NCBI GenBank assembly: GCA_021464245.1
Contig: JADCRB010000080.1
Location: 877,860-941,859, forward strand
Length of the DNA stretch: 64,000 bases
Direction: 5' to 3'
From: Carallia brachiata
Lineage: Eukaryota > Streptophyta > Magnoliopsida > Malpighiales > Rhizophoraceae
In this document: one piece after another, positions 36,100 to 49,645 of the stretch
How the letters are laid out: each line of letters opens with the position of its first letter
Numbering within the stretch: the first letter of the stretch is position 1
The notes under the pieces: generated by a model
The model's database searches: none
Seen by the model: the letters and a program-made list of their open reading frames with translations, nothing else
What the model was told of the DNA's origin: nothing
Made by a program: the position numbers and the translations under genes

Positions 36100-39000
36100 A
36101 ATCTCAATTAAGATCAATTAGAAATGGCATGCATAAAAATTATTGCCTTCTTTCAAGTGTATTATAGATTTAAACAAAAAAAAGTTCGGCCACTTCAATC
36201 AATGCTTCACGCGATTACAAGCTCCACAATTGTGGGGGACAGCACATCTATCACCTATATATCATTGGTTAGAAATTAGCCAGTAACATTATTTTGTGAT
36301 TCTAGCCTAAATGATTAGGATAACAAAATCTCTTGGTTCATGTTAAAAGTTTTAGTAACTCTCTTTATTTTATCTTAGTTTTTGGGTGTCTCGTGATAAA
36401 ATAAAATAAAAAAAGGAAAAAAATAGGTACTTGGTAGATTTTTGTTCTTTTAATATGTCAAAGTATAATAAATTTTTATTTTTTACAACTGCATTGATAT
36501 TTTGTGTACTAATAAAATAAAGCGATAATTTTTTTGTTTTATAGTTTATTAATATGGTTGCAAAAACTTAAAATTTATTGTACTTTGATATGTTAATTGA
36601 GTAAAAATCTTCTCAACACACAATCACGCTAAAAAAAAAGCAATATTTTATTACATTATTAATAGGGTTGTTGATGGGCCATTAACTTGCCACTATTGGG
36701 AAATCACTTGTATGTATCTCAAACACCATTAATAAACTAAAAGAAGCTTCCACGATAGCCATTTTGGCATTCATATTCCACCAACACACCATTTGTCTTA
36801 TATGCCATCACGGCAACTAGTTGTGAATCCGTATTAGATGGAGGCTGCAATTGCGCCTTGTTTTCTTTTAGAAGTTGCACATTAGAACATGACAAAGAAC
36901 CAAACTGAAAAATGTTGACCAAATTGAGCTCAGATTGGACATTTCTTTTGGGCTGGATGGGACTAATTGTTTATCCAACGGTGCACTTCTAATGGGTGCA
37001 GTCCGTTAATATTCAGATGCTACTACGAGAAAGTTTAAGAAAATAAAATTAGTTCTACCATAAGCTGAAACTTTTAATATGATGCAGGAATTTGATCCTA
37101 GCCACAACTAGTATGAGTATTGGACATTTTGTATTAAAGCACAATTTAGCATTGACTAATATTTTGTTAAATGGTCTTCTTTACTTGTAAATGTTACAAA
37201 TAGTTCATATAAAATCTCACATTCAAAGTATCAAATCATGTCAATACTGAATAAATTTATTGGACTCACCAATGCATGAGAAAAATTTATAACGTGTTAC
37301 ATTTTTTTTATAGAAAATTTATATGTACGCAAAGCATTTTTTTTATGTATATATAAATAATGCACATTCCATAATAATCTGCAAAGATATTTTCAGAGAG
37401 GTGACGGAGGGCATTGAGATTAGACACAGAAAGGCAAATGAAACCAGGAAAGAGGGAAAAAGAAAGAAGGAAAGGAGGGAAAGAATATATCTTGACGATG
37501 CCTGGTTTTTATTCCCTCTATTATATGCTCAACTCTCAAAAACCTGAATCTGCCTTTCCAAGTTCAAAACCATTTGCGATCCTTCAACTTGCAATTGTTA
37601 TTTTTATACTGCTAAAGGAATGGCAAAATTTTATCAGCGTTTATTGGATAAAAAAAGTTATATTTACGCAGGATGTGAGAATTGAACGCGTGTTTATATC
37701 GTTACAGTTGACACGTCTTTTATAAATACTGGGCCAACTGCAACTAACGCTTCAGATTGAGTACCCACATCCAAACAAGCTGTACGTTGAATTCAATCGA
37801 TGTACAAAGGTGCAGTTTAAAATGTTTTCCAGGAATCATTCACCTTTTGTTTGTCATAAACTACATTTATATACCTTTTTTGGAGTGAATTCGAGTGCAT
37901 GTTTTGATGCAAAAAATTAATTTCTAACCGTAGTCAATTGAAGTTTCTCCATTACTTAAATCTCCACTTAAAAGGTGGTGGAATATATTGGCATTGTTCT
38001 CATTTCGAAAGGAGACCTAGCCAGTTAGAAAACCCAGCCCCCAAAGCAATCGTGTACAAAGTTATTGTTTGAACCAGTGGGTCAATAGAGAGAACAATTT
38101 AATGTATAAGGTTTCCATATTTGTGGTGTCTGAATAGTTTTATTTTATTTATATATATCTATATCTAACATTATTTCATGAACTTTAAGTGGATATATAA
38201 TTTTTTTTTATAATTATGGGAATAAAAAATTAAGGAAATTGATTATTTAACATAAAATATAAATAGACAATATGAGATGTTATAATTAAGATAGTTTTTG
38301 GATGAATTAAAAATCTAATTTGATGTTTCAAGTGTTTCAACTTTAGATTTAAATATTTTTAGTAAAGTAAGATTCCTCTCCAAAATAAGATGCTAGAATC
38401 CAACGCTATTGAAAATCTATTTGTACCTCTATTTGTCATGCAGCAATCAATGAAGGTGAGAGAAATCCCAACACATGGTAGCCCACCACAATTTGGACTA
38501 TGAATTTTTGTCCTAGTCTTTCTTTTCTGTTCCGTACTAATTTACTGTTTCATTATAGTCTATATATCTTGTGAAAGATTGCAATGGTTTGAAATAAGTC
38601 TATCTCTATTCAATTTTGTTGGAAATTATGAGTATAGAACACAAAGGTTCAGACTCAATAATAGAAAATAATCTTTACAAAGTAAGAGCAAGCAATACAT
38701 AATGAGCCTTGATAACACTTATTATCAAAAACCTTAAAATTTAAATTATAAGGTAATAGGTCTTTTTAAATCCTTTATATGTTACTCCAACCATTTTTTT
38801 TCTTGTCATGTGAGATTTCTTTTTGCCTTTTACCCACTCAGGTTTGTTCTCCAACAGACCTAATAATTTTGGAAGAACAAAAGGAATAAAATAGCAAAGG
38901 GAGACACCTACTTTCCAATTATAGGGCAGTCAAAAGAATTTCCCAGGCTAGAGGACAGTACATTTATCGCTTATTGATAATCTAATTTATGTTTCAACCC

Positions 39001-42000
39001 TTTTTAGTGTTGTCAAATCCAAAATATTAATCATGGCTTAGCACACAGATCTTTGACCTTTCACTGGATTGTTGAAGCCACCGCTACTCATTCTAAATTG
39101 AGTTTGGTCGTGTGTAAATATGCGTAGTAAAATACATATAATTTATTTAATAATATTTAATAATTTATTTTTTAATAAAATTTAATAAATTTTTTATTAT
39201 TTAACGGTCAAAATTACTGTATATTTACTGTGTGTCTTTTTATACATTGTCAAGAATGTTTTTTGTTCTAAATTTGCTGCACTACACAGAGAAACAGGCT
39301 GTAGTGATTAATCTACGTGACTTTGATTAAAATGTTAACTGGACTTCTAAACAAAAAATTAGGATAGAAAAAGCTTTTGCAGAATCTTGGAGTCTAAAAC
39401 TAGCCAGAAAGAAGTAAAAACGAGAGGAACTTCTTTACAGCAAGAAAATATTATATGGCAACAGGAAGGAATTGTGCCCTCCTAGGTACAAATATATATT
39501 TATGCTTTTCATCGTAAGGAACCCATATCTATAGGATGCTGCCTCCCCATTAGAAAATTCAGAATGAGTTGCATTAGTGATACTCAAAATTTGGTTGGAA
39601 AATATTCATCTTTTCAACGTAAATGATATCCTAGTGCACAATACTCTCACAATGTAAGATTAAGAAAATAGTCAAATACACACAGCGTTATCTTACTGTA
39701 TTTATATAATAATGCTATTATGTTGGGTACGTTCCTCGACGAGGGAGATTTTTTGTTCATTAATATGTTTTTTAAAGGAGTGTTCATATCATTGCCTATT
39801 ATATTTTTGGTTACAGAGAAAGAGATGCTTGGATTGATAAAATTTTATGATATCTTACTGTTAAATACCCAAAAGTCACAACTCATCTCTAATCTTGGCA
39901 TCTTTGTTGTACCAATTAATATACCAATAATTGATCACTTTCTTTATGGAAAGATATGAACATTTTTCTTCAGTAAGAGAACCCCAGAAGGACACTGGTC
40001 TCATTTTGGGATTGACAGCCAACAGCTCTATTAGAAAATGCCAAATCTAACCCTTAAAACTGAAAAATCAGGCATCTGATAAGACTAGCAAAAAAGAACA
40101 CAAGAAGACCGAATCTGATCACCATGCAGCACCCTACTAGCTATACGCTTTTCTTGGTCATAAACATTATCAAAAATGAACATTTTCTACTCATAGAAAC
40201 ATTTACTACTCATAGAATTCCCTAAAATTAAAAGATAAAATAAAAAAAAAACCGCCATAACAAATGCCAATGGAAACCCAAAAAGAAACATTAAGCATCT
40301 GATAGGTAGGTGTCACAAAATGATACTCCCTAATTGGTTTTTTCTTGGTCACAAAATCCATCATCATGTAATGGGATTCACAGCATTGTTTTCAAGCTAA
40401 CAACCTCTTGCTAGAGGCACCACAGTTAATGGAGGGAGCAGTAAAGAAAAGAAATGCTTATTATATATGAGCACGAGCAATTAAGGACCCACCCCAACAA
40501 TGATTCTAGTCACCTTTGACCAAAACAATATAAGAAGGAAATTAATATTATAATTAAAATACTAATTAAAATACTTCTATGTACCCTGTCATGGCAAAGC
40601 TATAGATCATGAGATGATTATTGCCCTTAGCCCCTTGTGCGAAAGATACCCTCTAGAAAGAACTTTTTTTTGGGAAGTAGAAGATGCATAGAAGAAAAAA
40701 GTTTCTCAACTAAACTATCCCTTTTGCCAGTCCAAGCAAAATGCTCTAGTTGGTACATTGAACAATGCAAGAATTTGACAATAGTTTGATCCAATTATTA
40801 CAATTATAGTAATTAGATGTAAATTAATTATAAATGTGGCCGTATGTAAAAAAATTATAAATACAGGCTAAGTCTCGTTTAAGCACATGACTCTATACTC
40901 AACTGATTCAGAACTCGTAGTACAAGTATCATATGTTGACATGAACTTTATCGTTAGCACTCAAGCAAGTTCACGTAACCTCCTCTGTGACTAGTTACCT
41001 AGACGGATCACATTAACTATCACAACTCATTAAAACTCACTATTAAGGTAAGTATTCTCTTAACTAACTCCATTACTCAACTACTGAGGCTTTGCTACAT
41101 AAAAGTGGTGGGGTTCGAATTTCACTTCTCTCAAATTTTTCTAATTTAGAGAATTTTTTATTTGGGTGAATTAAAATACTTGTATATTGTATAATATCTT
41201 TTGATCCGTTTGTTTCGGCTTTTCTAACGGCTAACTGATTAATCACTAATCAATTGTTTTTTTTTTTTTTTTGAAAAAAAGAGGGTTAGAGTATTCTCCT
41301 GGACCTCTGAATAAGTCATTCTCATGCTTTCTCTCTCCTCACTCATTTATGTACAATGCTCCATGGACACTCATTTTAGTTTCGTAATGCTAACGTAGGA
41401 CTTACAGTTCGATGATTCTTAACCTTTCTCTTGTCTTACGGGTACCTGGTCCGGTCCATCCCGAGGCTCCATCAATTATGATTTGTGACGTGGACCAGCT
41501 AAATCACTTAATATATTATGCACATCGCATACGAGCGAAACCCATGACAAAACTTTATGTTCTGGAAAAGAAGAATCAATTCAAGGGACCAAAAACCAGG
41601 AAAGAGAAGTAAAAGACAATCGAATTTAGCTCTTTTAAATTAGCAAGGAGCCATATTAGTGAGTGACATAACAGCTAGCCGTTTATCTCAGTTGTGGTAT
41701 TTGGATATGTTAATACTAATATATAAAGGGAGTTGTTATATACACACCCAAATTTCTATATGCACGCAAATTGCAAAGCAAATATGGGCTCCATTGATGC
41801 TTTGTTGTACGTGTAGAGGAGAATTTGGGCGTGTATGTATCAATTACCATATATAAAAAGCATTATTTGCTTTTATTAGAAGAAATGTCCTGGAACCGTG
41901 GGCACCATCCCCATTAAACAACCCCAAAATTACGCTTCCCTGACCATGGTTCCAATCCTTTGTCCACATTGCAAGAAACAAACTCAATACAATGCTCCTA

Positions 42001-45000
42001 ATTTTGACATTTACTGCAAGGGTTTGACCAATATTGAAAGAAATAAACTCAATGTAATGCACGTCAATGCCCTTTGATTTGACTCACGGGCATCTTCTCC
42101 TAGCAGTCATAAAGTGACAAAGCTGACCAAACCAAAGCAAAGGATTCTGTCAGGATAGTTTAATTGCGATTTATTGTTCTTCTTCTTGCCATGATTTGTG
42201 TACTTAAGTCCTTCTTTACCGCTAATAATTGTTTATTCTATGATGTCTCCACTACTTTAGAGGGAATGGCGATGATGTATTTGTCAAAGATGAAAGGTAT
42301 TTTGTAGCCTGTGTGCCTTGTATACGCTTTATGCCCTTCTCTGTACTTAAATATGTGTCGGCAGCCAGAAATTGGTCTGACTGATGGCTACTCATTTAAT
42401 GAAATGGATCTTTGGACTGAAAAAGAGTTGGGTTTTCCTTTTACTTTGTTAAACCAATAGCCAATGAGAAAAAACTTTTTAATAACACACTCATAAAAGT
42501 ATATTAATTATACAGTAATCTGGATTACTAAATTATGATAAACATATTAAATTTTAAAAAAAAAATAAAATATTAAATATCTCTTTAAATAAATTATGTA
42601 TTTCTCACACACTTCACTAATCATATTTATATAATCTTGCTCACAGCCAATAAGTATGATTAGTCCCTTTTGTGTGGCGAAAGCATTGATAATCAAAGAC
42701 CAACAAGGAATGTCTCAAAAGCAGTCAAATGCTTAAGAACCCCCATTCCCATAGGTCTCTGCTAGGTAAGCAAAATTCCTCCAACGTGTGAAGTTTTTGA
42801 TAAAGGGGTCCATCCAGCTCTCTTTTGTCTCTCACACAGGAAAAAGAAAAAAAAAAAAAAACAGCAGTGTTTTGTGGGGTTTTCAACCAACTTCATAGAT
42901 TGTGACTAGTTTGGTTCATTTTTCTCAACATTGTCTGCGTGCGGACAACTTGCATTTTCCAATACCAAACGCATACAAAGAAAAGTTTATAAATATAATC
43001 GTTTCCCCGGCAGTCGTTGGGGCTTGTGTTAATAATCCTGGAAGGGAAGCGTGTTAGTAATCCGGGATTTGCCCGAAATATATTTCTCGTTATCAAAAAG
43101 TCATTTCACCGTGTAATCTAACAAATGAAATTGTGTGATATTTCCTGGAAACTTAATATAATAAGAGGTTTTCCAAAACTCAAAACAAATTTATCAGAGT
43201 TTCATTTTGGGACCTTGGCTGAATGGTAAACCAAATTCACTTAAATCACCTGATATATTGGTGCAAATCGAACTCATTAATGGCGAATTCATTTTCTTTG
43301 TGTGCTATTGTGGGGCATTTCTCTGGCACCATGATGTCTCCGATAGTTTTCCAACAACCATTTACACCACCACGCGTGGAAAAAATTGCCACCTTTTAGA
43401 GTATATATGCATAAAGGAAGCCTGTATATGTCAACTATCATAAATTTTTTGTTATTGATGGCTTGTTCTAATGCTCTCACAAACTCTTGTTGGCTAATGA
43501 GAATTTCTGATTATATGGAGATATAGTTTTATTTTATAATTTTTATTATTTAAAAATCAATTAAATTATAAGCTACATAATTGAGCATCTATCTCATTTT
43601 TATAAGTCTCACATTTTCTTCTCAAGGTTATATTTTAAAACCTTATAAATAAAAATTCTAACCATTATAATATTTTCTAAACAAACTTTTTTTTTTTATC
43701 ATTCTAATTGAAGTAGTGTATACTTTTTCTTTGGTCAATTTGATACTTTTATAATACGTTGTTGATATTCCATGCAATTCGTGGGGAGTGGCGAGCACGT
43801 GTGTAGTCTAGTATAAAAGTCGTACTAAAATTATCTTTTAGACATATAATATACATATTTTATTTTGGTACATTGGACCTTTGATAATGTCTGTCCATTA
43901 AGAGCAAGGCGAAATGGCCATGCATCAAAGCATATTTGAATGTAACGCATGCGCAATTTCTAGTTACCAATCATACCTTAATTCCATGGGATTGATTATT
44001 TGTGAAAGGGCGTACCCAAATTTTGGGTTGTAGCAAAAATTGCAAGCCTCTTAATTCCAACAACTAACATTCAAATTCTTTGTATCTAACACAAAAAACG
44101 AGTCGAAGAAAAACGGGACGACTCCTAATTTCAACAACCAAGACATAAATTCCGTGTATCTAATAAGAAAAAGAGTCTAACAATTTGATTTAATGGTTTT
44201 TATACATCCTGAACTCTTTTTTTTTTTTTTATCCATCGAAACTAATAGTTTAGCAATAAAGAGAGGAAGAAGGTGAGTGAGAAGTCCAAAACTCGAACTC
44301 TAAATCTAGAGGTTGAAACGCAAACTTCCAACCAACCAAACTAAGTGTTCAAACTTTTTTGTTTTTTTGAACACCGTTATGGATCTCGAATTGAGTCGAA
44401 ATTTCGCAACAACAATTCCAAGACCACATATACCTTGGCCCACCCGAGTGTTAAAGGAACTTCCACCCTCTCTAGAGTCCAGAGTAGTTGGGTCCGAACT
44501 AAGGCCAGAACCAATCTAGCCCAAAGGCTCGTGCCCACTTAACCCGAACCAAATCCACTATTCTATTCTTGACATGGCCGACCCTTGAATGCCATAAGGT
44601 CGAGCCTCCTGTCGGATGAGAAAACAGCGAGAGTTCATGCAGACTCGTCGGTGAATTGTTAGTTTACCTTTTCTTTTGTTGCATTAGTCCAAAGCAAAGT
44701 GCCTCAGACTTGAAAATTGAGATTCTGTTTAAAGCTCTTCCTTTAGCACATAAAGGACTCGTAAGAGGCGCACAGCCTATCTTCATGCATGTAATCTCCG
44801 CCAACAACATTTCTGTCCGCGGATAGGACGAAGATTGGCCTAAAGGATACAATCCAGGAGGCTGTTTAATTTGGACGGATAGACAGTTACCAAAAGTTAG
44901 AACATGATCATAAGATCGCGTCCAACATCGATATGACTTCATGAGTAAGTTATTGATTCATGGTTTCCATAGGATTATACCAGGCTATGTCCCCTGCCAA

Positions 45001-45050
45001 TCCCCAATCTCGTGGTAAATAAGATGAAAAGAGCTGCCACAAACTAGTCC
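36100..45050. other. Long intergenic region without a recognised gene
   Basis: Nine kilobases of AT-rich DNA. Open frames such as 37323-37725, 39720-39959, 41412-41612 and 44313-44942 have no family I recognise and no supporting splice structure. A tRNA-like A-box match, TGGCTGAATGGT near 43217, may mark a degraded SINE. Part of 44300-45050 is less AT-rich and may be old transposon DNA or 3' flank of the XPB copy. Confidence 0.45.
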
Positions 45051-46620
45051 CGAACATCTCAGCCATAACGCCTCTTGAACAGGTAATGGCGCTTGGATGG
45101 ATCCTTAGGTTTGCTCTTTGCTGTCCCTGTGCATGTTTTCCCTTTCCTGTACTGCAGAAAAAAGGTATGAATGAAAATGACTACTTGGGCAAATGCTGAA
45201 GCAATCGTTATACTTGGATTCCTTTTTTTGGGTTTTTTTGGTGGGTTGGGGGAGGGGCACGTGGTGTTGGTTAGGGTTGGATTGACCTTTAGCCATAAAT
45301 GAGAAGATACAAGGACAGATACCTGTATTCCATATAGACCATTCCATTGGCGCCTGACATTGCACTCATGGATCCTGCAGAGCGACAAGCTTTATGAAGG
45401 GCTATGTCACCCGCATCTTCTTCCAATTGCTCCAAACCAACAGCATCATCACCAGCACTCAGAACCTGATACATCCAACATGTCAAAAACACCTATTTCA
45501 AACGGCATGTGAGAAGTCAAACAACAAGGACAAGAGAGACCTTAGCAAGAAGTGCCAACTGCTCATCAAGACGATGATAGCTCATATCAGCTCCTGAATC
45601 AGGTGGCAGCAAGCCTGTAATAACCTTCACAACCAAAGTCAATCACAAGAACTTTTAAAATAGATGACATGCTCATCCTGGCATGCTAGTTCAACTCATA
45701 AACAAAGATAAATGCTTAACTTTATAATAACTCATTCCAAGAACTTATGTAATCACTAATTTCACCATCAAAGTGGACTGGTTTTAATAATTATGTACTG
45801 ATATGATGTACCTTAAAGCTATAACCTTGATCAATCAGAAACTGCGGCCTTTTTGTAGGGTAATACATCTCCTGTATAAAAAAGAGATAATCAAGCTTGA
45901 TCAATATTGCAACAGGAACAAACTTGCCCGAGACTTACTATGCAAGAAAAACAGATGCACACTACCTGTGTATCAGTGGAAACCAATGAATAGAAGAATG
46001 CATTATACTCTTCTTTTCCTCCTGCCATCCTATCTTCAAGTCCTACCCTGTTGACCCAGATGACATTCAATGTCAATGACAACTAGAACTATAGAAGGTT
46101 AAGGGATCATTCTTTGTTGGCTGCATAGCTTCATCCATAAAAGACATTAATGTTACACATGTCTACCAGCACAATTGTCAACATCAGATATTAAGAACCT
46201 TGTTATAACAACCCAAGCCAAAAGGATGAAAAAAATTTTCTGCTCAAAGTTCAGCTGGATCACATAAAGTCATCTTTATCACAAATCTTAGTTGGAGTTG
46301 ATAAAACCAGACTGTTGATGGATTACAACTCAATTTATTCACCAATGAGTCTCAATCACTCAAAAGTTCTGAATGTTGTCAAGCAAGCCGAGTTAGTATT
46401 TTACACGAATAGGATATTAAACTAACCTTTGCCCTAAGAATACGGCCCAATCGTTGGGCTTCTTGTCGTCTTGAACCAGCATGTGAAGAAATTTGAATGA
46501 TTACATTTGCCTCTGGAATATCTATTGAATTATCACCCACCTGTTAACAAAAGAAATATAGCATTTTCCAACAGTGACTGACAGAGCCAACAAAATGAAC
46601 CATTATGGTGAGTGTCTCTG

Positions 46621-46658
46621 TGCGTGTGCGTGTGCGTGTGCGTGTCGTGTGCGTGTGC

Positions 46659-46703
<45 letters not shown>

Positions 46704-46707
46704 AGGG
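46621..46707. repeat. Compound GTGTGC / GA microsatellite
   Basis: A (GTGTGC)n-like tract runs directly into (GA)n and then GGGAGA repeats, within an intron remnant of the XPB pseudogene. Confidence 0.85.
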
Positions 46708-46806
46708 AAAAAAAAAAACCAGCAGTAAGTTTGCCATATAAACAAGACGCCAACCCCTTCTTTTGTTGGGTTGGGTCCCTTTTTTCCAGGTTTTTTTTTT
46801 TGTTTT

Positions 46807-46832
46807 GGGGTGGGGGGGAAGGGGGGAAGGGG
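46807..46832 (+). other. G-quadruplex-type motif
   Basis: Four G runs (4, 7, 6 and 4 bases) separated by 1-2 bases: 46807-46810, 46812-46818, 46821-46826 and 46829-46832. This fits the standard four-tract pattern with very short loops. It lies on the non-template strand relative to the XPB copy, inside an intron remnant. Confidence 0.7.
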
Positions 46833-49538
46833 AGAGAGAAAAGGAGGCTCAATGACAAGACAAAATTGTTCCAACTCAAATCAAAACATGTGCAATTACG
46901 AAAAATTAAAATCACAGGGTAATTTCTGAAATTCATACCTTTAACAGAAAGATGGTATTTACTTCTCGACTAGTTTTAAAAGCCCGGAGAATTTTTGTCC
47001 TCTCAGCATGGCTTCATAATTAAAATATAATGCAGTTAACGATTGAAACAATAGAAGTAGGCTTCTAAAAGCAACTCATAACCACAAAGTACCTTGTAGC
47101 ACCATAGATCATGGGCTTGCGAAGTTTCATTGCATACTCTGCGAGCGCAAAAAGATTGTCAGCAAACAATATTATGTTATCACCACGCTGCTGTTCGTGG
47201 AATCGTACGAGAAATTCACATGCCCTGAACTTGTTAGGGTTCATCACATGGAGTGCCTAAAAGCGCATAACAGAAAATTAACATCTAGGAAGGAGCAAAA
47301 ACGAATAACCAAACAAAGGTATGCATACATGTTATCAACCAGGGTACCCATTCACTAATTTTACCTGCTTCTTCTTGGAATTTTTTTTCCTTAGGTATTC
47401 TGCCAAAAACTCCTTTGACATTGGACACCATACTTCAGCACACTGCACATTCGCAATAAATCCTCCCTTTACCAGATCCAACCAGTTTGCTTCATACTAT
47501 TTGGGACCAATAAGGAAGTTCAAATCTGTAATCCTTTCGTCCTCTCTCACAAGTGTTGCTGCAGTTTGATTAGCCAGTACGATTCACTTTCTCAGAAAAA
47601 GAAGATGATGGGTGAACAAAGGAAATGCATCTAAACTGAAATTGTCAGAACATACCAGTTAGCCCAAGTTTGCAATGAGATTTAGTAAGGCTAATGACTT
47701 TACGAAACATATGAGCGGGAACCACATGCACCTGACCAAAAATGAAAAATAACATATTTCATTTTCAAAATGCAAAAACTGTGAGAAGATTTCAAAACAT
47801 TGCATGAAAATGATGGTATTATTTCAACGGTCACCTTATCCATTAGAAGCAGTCCCCATTCCCTATTTCTTATTTCTTCAATAATCTTTTCAGATTCTTC
47901 AGATCATTTGCCACCAAAGGCAACCATACTATATGTTGTCACAATCACCCCTGCATTTCCTTGAAATCTTTCTTTGCCATCAGAGGTGAAGCGACAAATC
48001 TGCTGCTCTTGGATGGTTGACCACAGACCGAACTGGAAGGCCCATTGATCCACAGAAACAGCATTTGTAGCTAAACAAAGGCAACTTTTCTTTATGCGGC
48101 ATGCTGCAGAAACACCAACTAGCGATTTTCCAGCCCCACATGGTAGTACAATAATACCAGATCTTGCTCTACCTGGCAAAATCAACCACCATAAAAAGTT
48201 AATCTTCCCAAGAAGAAAACACTTGCTAAATTTAGTAATCACCACTTTAGCTAATGCAGCAGGTAATACACTGAACTCAGGCAGTTTTGCCATTTCCAAA
48301 CATTTTACTAAGGCTCTTCTCTTGATATGGTCATGGAAGTGCAGTTGGCTTTAGTTCCAGATCAGGATTGAACTGCGATGTCAATATAGCATAAAAATAT
48401 ATCGGAAGTAGATACAGATAGTATAAAAGTTTTTTCCCTTTTTTTTGTTGTGCTTCATTTATGTTGCAGTAAAATTTCTTACTTTGAAATCACCAACTAC
48501 TCATGTGTACTGACATGACCATTACTTTCCAGAAACTGGCCCATCAAATTTTACTGACATATAATTCACATCAAGGCGAAGATTAGAACTTACAGTATCA
48601 TTTCTGAAATCATATTCTTCCAACATGGGATAATTTAAAGCATTTGACAAGCATCGTTACTTTACATTTTCAACCTGTCAACAACCAAAAAAATAAATAA
48701 AAATTCTCAGAAAAAAGTTTCCACTAATCATCAAGGATTCAAATTTTGGGAAGATTAAATGCGCTAGTGAAAACATGTTCTACCCAACAATTACAGAATA
48801 GGAAAACTCTTATTTGAAAATGTATCAAAGCCTTCTCACTAAAGATACCAGCCTTCTCATTAAAACTAAATCCAAAGTCTGTATTAAGTATTACTCTGCA
48901 GACCCAACAAAGTAAACTGGTGATTTCTCAAAGCCCAGATGCATCTAGCTTTGCTTAATTCATCAACTGCTGTCAATTAGTAGCAATTTCAGGCAATATA
49001 CGTATATCTTTTTTGCACGTGGCTGCAAAGGGAAGGCGAGAGGGGATAGGCCCACTGTTTTTGTTAGAAAAACGAAATCATGAGAAGATGTTTATAGGAA
49101 TGTACATAAATCTGACAGTGACATAATTCCACCTCAAGAAACCATGGATAAGATGATTAAGTCATTTACTAGTAGTATGCCACGAAAAACTTCAAAGGGG
49201 GGGCAAAAGAGAGCTCAAAATTATTGAGGTTGAACAATTAGACTCAAGGAATGAAGGAAACAAAGAAAACCAATCAACCATATAGTTCATGCCAAAATTC
49301 ATGCTCACCTGAGAGGGGGAAATTTCAAATTAGTGAGTTTCTTTTTCTTCAGCTGCAGCTGCCAACTCTGCTTCGTTGAGTAAGTCATTATGGCCAGTTC
49401 CCATTTCTCCTGCAGTTTTGCCGATGGTAAAGCCATCGTGCCCTTGTATATTCTACAGAGCAGTAGAACCATAAATTATATCAGATTCAATTCAGATGGC
49501 ATGAAAATGAAAAGGGAGAAGAAGACTACTTTCTACGA

Positions 49539-49645
49539 CATAGGTGAAAGAAAGAAGAAGTCACCCCTACACATGAATCAAATACTTCCTACATAGGTGA
49601 AAGAAAAGAAGAAGTCACCACTACACATGTATCAAATACTTCCTA
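49539..49645. repeat. 53-bp tandem duplication in an XPB pseudogene intron
   Basis: The unit starting CATAGGTGAAAGAAA and ending AAATACTTCCTA occurs at 49539-49591 and 49592-49645 with a one-base indel and a few substitutions. Confidence 0.85.

Noticed and set aside
41100..41130. GGTTCGAATTTC as a tRNA or SINE B box
   Set aside because: No A box at the right distance, no cloverleaf and no tail.
46533..46936. Minus-strand frames with long Leu/Ser and His/Thr runs
   Set aside because: These are translations of the GA and GT microsatellites in an XPB pseudogene intron.
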